NCBI GenBank assembly: GCA_036023115.1
Contig: JAYKKT010000041.1
Coordinates: 5,623,501-5,687,500 of the forward strand
DNA length: 64,000 bases
Direction of reading: 5' to 3'
DNA from: Brasenia schreberi
Taxonomy: Eukaryota; Streptophyta; Magnoliopsida; Nymphaeales; Cabombaceae
Positions 12,801-18,800 of this stretch are shown piece by piece (the stretch's first letter is position 1; every line of letters begins with the position of its first letter). Made by a program: the position numbers and the translations under genes. Under the pieces are notes generated by a model. It made no database searches, had not been told where the DNA came from, and was given only the letters and a program-made list of their open reading frames with translations.

Positions 12801-15800
12801 GATATACAAATGGTGTAGATCTTCTTCGTACAACTGCAACTCAGCTTGTAACTAATTTCTTATCTGTATATAGTATTGTGAGATAGAAGCAAGCTTTGAA
12901 GAGAATATTCTTCTCAGATGAGTGACAACCATTTGTAGAGTTGCCTCAAAATAGAAGAAACAAAAAGTTGAATGAGATTTTAGAGACAGTTTTCAGGAGT
13001 ACATTTTGGAATGTATGTGTTAGACCGTTGATGATTACATGTCTTTTAGTGAAGGTTTTGAGATTGGCTGATACCGAGGAGAAACCATCTATGGGCTACC
13101 TTTATGAAGTCATGGATAGGGCAAAATAAGGCATTAAAAATAATTTTAATGAAAAAAAGAGAGATCATATGCCCGTGTGGAAAATTATAGATAATAGATG
13201 GAATAAACAATTGCATTAGCCTATTAATGCAATTGCATATTATCTAAACCCAACATTCATGTACTCAATAAGCTTCAAAAGGGACAGTGACGTTAATCGA
13301 GGCATCATTGATTGTATAGATAAATTAGTCCCTTATGAGAATAGAGCAGATGTTATACATCGAGAGATGGAGATCTATGATAATGCTCTTCACTTAATGG
13401 GTTTGCCTGTAGCAATTCGCAACCGCACTAATATGCGCCCAGGTAAATTGTTTATCTTCGTATTTAAGTTTCTTAAATCTTATATTATTATAGATTAAGT
13501 CCGTAATGTTTGTCTTTTTATATAGATGTTTGGTGGAAAAGGTTTGAAAGTGATTGTCCAAATCTTAGAGATTTTGTAGTAAGAGTTCTGAGCAAAACCT
13601 GTAGTACAACGGGTTGTGAAAGTAATTAGAGTGTCTTTGAATACATCTATAAAAAAAAAGTAACAGGTTGAAACATAAGTGACTCAATGACTTAATTTTC
13701 ATCCGTTATAGCATGCGGCTTCGCGAAAGGTAATCTTGTATTAGTTAGTACTTAAAGATTCAATTCAATATATTGTTTGACTTTAATTATTAATGTTATT
13801 CACTAATTACTTTTCTTTCTTTCTTATAAGCAATTAAAAAAGATAAATAGAGAAAACCAATTTGATCCAATAAGTTTGGATAATTTTGATACATTAGAAG
13901 ACTGGATTATGGAAGATAACGAAGAAAATGCCCTCCTAACTGAAGAAGACATTGCATGGATTAATTTGGAAGGAGCACAACAACATTATCAAGGATATCA
14001 AGATTTTGATTTTGAAGCAGAAGGTGGTGAGGTTCTTCAGCAATAAGAAGATAAGATTATTTAGTTGATGATCTTGATTACAATATGTAAATGTAAATGT
14101 ATTTCATTTTTTGCTTCAAAATATGTATTTTTTTTCAATTGTTCAATGGTGAATGATCAATTTGTACTAAATTTTGCATTAGATGAATTATTTGCAATTA
14201 TCAAATTTTTCTTAATTTTTATTTTATTTTATTTTATTTTTTTAGATTATTATTATTTTTGTAATATTAAAGTACGATATGTTAGGGTACGATATGCCCG
14301 TATTGTGGACCGAAACAATACATGATACGATACACGTCAAACAACACTGGGTATGACTCTTGTCAAACATGCACATTTCAAAACAGTTTTCAACATATAT
14401 CACAAGACAACAACAACAACTAAGCCTTTTCCCATACTAGATGGGGTTGGCTACATGGATTCTTTGTTTCCACATATCCCTATCATGTGCCATGTTAGCA
14501 GTTAACTCACAATAAGCTAAGATCACTCTTTATTGTTTCTTTCCAACACTTTTGTGGTCATCCTTTGCCTCTTTTAATACTTTACAAATTTAGTTTTTCA
14601 TACCTTCTTATAGGTTATTCTTTTGATCTTCTTTCTATATGTCCAAACCATCTTAAACGATATTCTCTCATTTTATCGTCTATTGGTGCCACTCCTAATT
14701 TGTTTCTAATAACCTCATTATGTATACGGTCTTTTCTTGTATGACCACTCATCCATCTCAACATCTTTATTTCTGTCACAGACATCTTTTGTACATGTTG
14801 ACGATTAACTGCCTGACACTCAGAACCATAAAACATAATGGGCCTAATTGCTACTCTATAATATTTACCTTTTAACTTTAATGGTATCTTCTTATCACAA
14901 AGAATACCTGATGCTCCTCTCTATTTTAACCAACCAACATTAATTTTATGCGTAATATCTCCATCAATTCTTCTGTCACTATGAAAAATTGACCCTAGGT
15001 ATTTAAAACTTTCCTTTTGGGGGATGCAATGTGTGACAATTTTAATTTCTATGTCCTCTGAAGTAACGAAATGATCTAACTTACATTCCATATATTCTGT
15101 CTTTGTTCTACTAAGTCGGAGGCCTTTCCTTTCTAATGTTTCTCTCCATAGTTCTAATTTTTTATTAACTTTTTCCTTAGACTCCTCCACTCAACATTTA
15201 TAAAAGCTATAGCAAGTCATATAAAACATGCACAAATGTTTGTGGTATGCCAGCGATCGTGATGTAAAACGAAATTGCGTAAAAGAGATTAAATATCAAA
15301 AATAATAATGCAAAGTGAAGAGGAACATGGGAGATCGGAGGGGGCGGACCTCCAATGGAGCCCCCCCCTCTCTCTCTTTCTTAATCAAAGTCTCTTTTTC
15401 CTAATACAACCTATCAACCTTTATATAATGAGTTATAAAACAGAAAATGACCAAAATGCCCTTAGTACTACGGTCAATTACAATAATACCTAAAACATCA
15501 TAAATTACAAAACTAACATTAAGAATACTAAATATGTATATTCTTCAACACCCCCCCTAAAGTTGGGAGTGAGATACTTCGAACTCCAAACTTGCCAAAA
15601 AACTGATTTTTTTCTTTTTTTTATTTAGCAACCTTCCTTGCTGCAACGTCTGATCCAATCTTCAACAGCTTCTTTTGGCCGCAACATCTTCAACTCAGCC
15701 TTCCTGGCTGATCATCTTAAGCAACATCTTTGGCTGTAACATCAACTCAGCCTTCCTAGATGATATCTTAAGCAACATCTTTGGTTGCAACATCAATTCA

Positions 15801-18800
15801 GCCTTCTTGACTGATCATCTTAAGCAGCATCTTTGGCTGCAACATCAACTCAATCTTCCTGGTTGATCATCTTAAGCAGCATCTTTGGCTGCAACACACA
15901 TTTTAGCAGTCCTCATTACTGCAATCTTCACAAGAATCGACCGATTGGAGACATTTCATCCAATCTGCCCACAACTTATCCTCTTTATCAAAATTTGGTT
16001 TTTCTAGATCATCAACCCCATCACTGTGAAAATCAACATCGGCATCTTCTGCCTCATAATATTTTTCATCAAAGATCTCTCATTTTCTTATCGAATTCAT
16101 GGGGATCAAACTCACCCTCCAAATCCTTTTCACTCAATCCCAAAGCTTTCTCCCCTGCAATCCCAGCTACGTTACGAATTCTCTCAAGCTTCTCCAAAAG
16201 CTCTTGCTTTTTGACGTTCTTCAGGTGCTTGAGTTCTTCCTTCCTTTAAAAGCTTTGCTTGTGCCAACCGTTCCTCCTTCCTCATCCTCTGGGATTCCTC
16301 TGGGATTTCCTGGCACTGTCTTTCTTCCTGACGGACCCTTCAATCCGCCTTGAAAAGCCCATAACCTGATCACTGACAACTTCTTCAAATCTAAAAATTA
16401 TATTCTGCCTCATACCTGTCTTGCTCCTCTAATGCTTGTTCATCCTCCGAAAGGTCAAATCCATTGCTTTTTCAGAAGAGAATCTTTCCATAATGCCGTT
16501 TCATCGGGATTATCATTGCTGAAACACTCATAAAGAATATTCACAATCTTCTCATCACCACCACCACCTTGGAACTTGGCAACAGTCACTACCTGGGAGT
16601 CCAAGGGATCAGCTTCCCGTGAAAGACTGACAATCACATTAGATGCATCCAATATTGCGAAGCCCATTACTGCCCAAATGCAGTAAATGTAGCCAATAAA
16701 GTCCTGCTCCACTTTCTTGGGAATATGAATAGTACAACAATATGCAATAAATGTGCAGCCATATCCAATAAATGCAGCCACCAAACAGCTCAATGTGCAA
16801 TAAATGCCTTTTGATTTTTAATGCTGTAAGACTGTAAATCTTTTTCTTTCTTCCCAGGCCTAACAAACTGCTCCACTTTCTCAGGCCTAATGTCTTTATT
16901 CTCAATAAAGTCCTGCTCCACTTTCTTGAGAATTTGAATAGTATGGCCATATGCAATAAATGTGCAGCCAAATTCAATAAATGCAGTCACCAAACTGCTC
17001 AAAACTCCTCATCACCGGTCGTTGCCACAATTTTCTTGATTTATGCTTCCTCGGAAGCAAGATTTGCAGCAGGACTTGGCCAATCTGTGCCATTCATAAA
17101 TGCTGGCTTCTAAATGCCATGTGTTACTTCAGTAGAGAAGTAGCTCACTAATGTAGCTAGAGAAGCTGGAAGGAAATCAGCTAAAATTTTGAGACCTGTA
17201 GCTAGTTCACGAGGGTATAGCCTCCCATGAGAACATGCTATAAGTGCAGCCTCAACTACAAAAGGAACTGCTTTAACATATCGTAAAGCTTAGAATAGGC
17301 CAATAACTGAATGAGTACATACCATATATAGGATCAAAATGATGCTAACCAACAGATTTGCCCCAATGAACTAGTACATGTATAAGTTAAATGTTCAACA
17401 GAAAACAAGCAAACCAAAATAGGAACCCATGATCAAGTAGGTGCTAGTTCATCCTTTCGTTCTCCAACAAAAAGTGACTACACGCATGTCCTTCCCTTGC
17501 TACTGCTCCTTAGCTTTCTCACTTGCCAATTTGACTGCCTCCACCACTTTCTTTGCCATGATGAGTCTTTCATATGTAAGTTCCATTAGTTCAAATTGTA
17601 ATTCTGATCTCCTTTCTTCCAGCTTCCTCCTCGTAGCTTTTAAAGTGCTTTCTGTCAGTTTTGTTGCCTCTTCTTTCTTTTGAAGCTTCCTCCTCCTGGC
17701 TGCCCTAAATCTTGTGCGAATCTTGAAAATATCTCCTTTTTCATTGGTTTCGAAATATCCTAATCCTCCACCCTTCTCTGCTTTTTTATGCTGTTCTTGT
17801 ACTTCTTTTTAAGCCTTCTCAGCTTATCGTCAACTTTGACTCTTTTGAACTTCCCGCCAAGGCATTCCCAGTAGTTGAAGAAAGCAGCAAAACTATTTTG
17901 ATACTCCAAGCCCTTCTTCTCAAGAGTACGAGTGACTAGGGTTTTGAGGTCCATCATTTCTCTGGTGTAATCGTCCATGGCGGATCTGATTCACCTTCTT
18001 CCCTCCAAAACCTAAACACTAACACCTCTCTCTCTCTCGCACACACAACATCTACATTTTCTTTGCTTTCATCTTCTTGATTCTTTCCACGTATTTATCA
18101 CCTTGTGGCTGGAAATAGTGAAGATGATCGGTACAAGCTATAAGGAACTTACGATGATCAAAGACACATCCATCAGCTCCCTCTCGCCCATTTTTCTTGC
18201 ATGCCGACAGCCACTGCTCGGTGCTCCCATGGATCGTATGGCTTTGATACGATGATGTAAAACGAGGTTGCGCAACAGAGATTAAATATCAAAAATAATA
18301 ATGCAAAGTGAAGAGAAACATAGGAGATCGAAGGAGGGGGCGGACCTCTGGAGGCCCCCCCCCCCCCCCCCCCCCCCCCCTCTCTCTCTCTTTCTTAATC
18401 AAAGTCTCTTTTCCCTAATACAACCTATCAACCCTTATATAATGAGCTGTAAAACAAAAAATGACCAAAATGTCCTTAGTACTACGGGCAATTACAATAA
18501 TACCTAAAACATCAAAAATTACAAAACTAACACTAAGAACGCTAAATATGCATATTCTTCAACATTCTTCAACAGATCGGTCCTCAAGTGTCCAGAAAAC
18601 ATGCTTGTAAAATAAGGAGAGCAGTAATAGAAAACTTTAGGTGTTTTTTTCCCAAAACTCTGGTCAAATCTATCATAAAGAGGCTGATCTTAGTCTCTAT
18701 GCACTCGTCTTGATCCAACCCACTCTGAAAACCCTAACCTTAGTCGCGCCCCCTTGGCTGGTGGTTCATTGGAAAATTAAAGAAAATTAGAAAAACTTAA

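Larger units (their letters stand above)
15255..18579 (-). mobile_element. Composite LTR retrotransposon carrying host-gene fragments
   Basis: The element runs 15260-18574 and is flanked by a perfect 5-bp duplication GATCG (15255-15259 and 18575-18579). Its direct LTRs (15260-15550; 18253-18574) begin TGTTGAAGAATAT and end TTTACATCA on the minus strand. A polypurine tract adjoins the left LTR and an initiator-Met-type primer-binding site adjoins the right LTR, so the element reads leftwards. I find no gag, protease, RT or integrase in the 2.7-kb interior. Instead it holds minus-strand pieces resembling TONNEAU1, a GeBP/DUF573 protein, Mediator subunit 33 and KRI1, a 52-bp minisatellite and an internal 209-bp-spaced duplication. 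It is non-autonomous and must have moved with enzymes supplied by another element. Confidence 0.9.

Noticed and set aside
16026..16353. Plus-strand open frames of 62 to 138 codons over the KRI1-like segment
   Set aside because: They are antisense shadows of the lysine/glutamate-rich minus-strand coding fragment.
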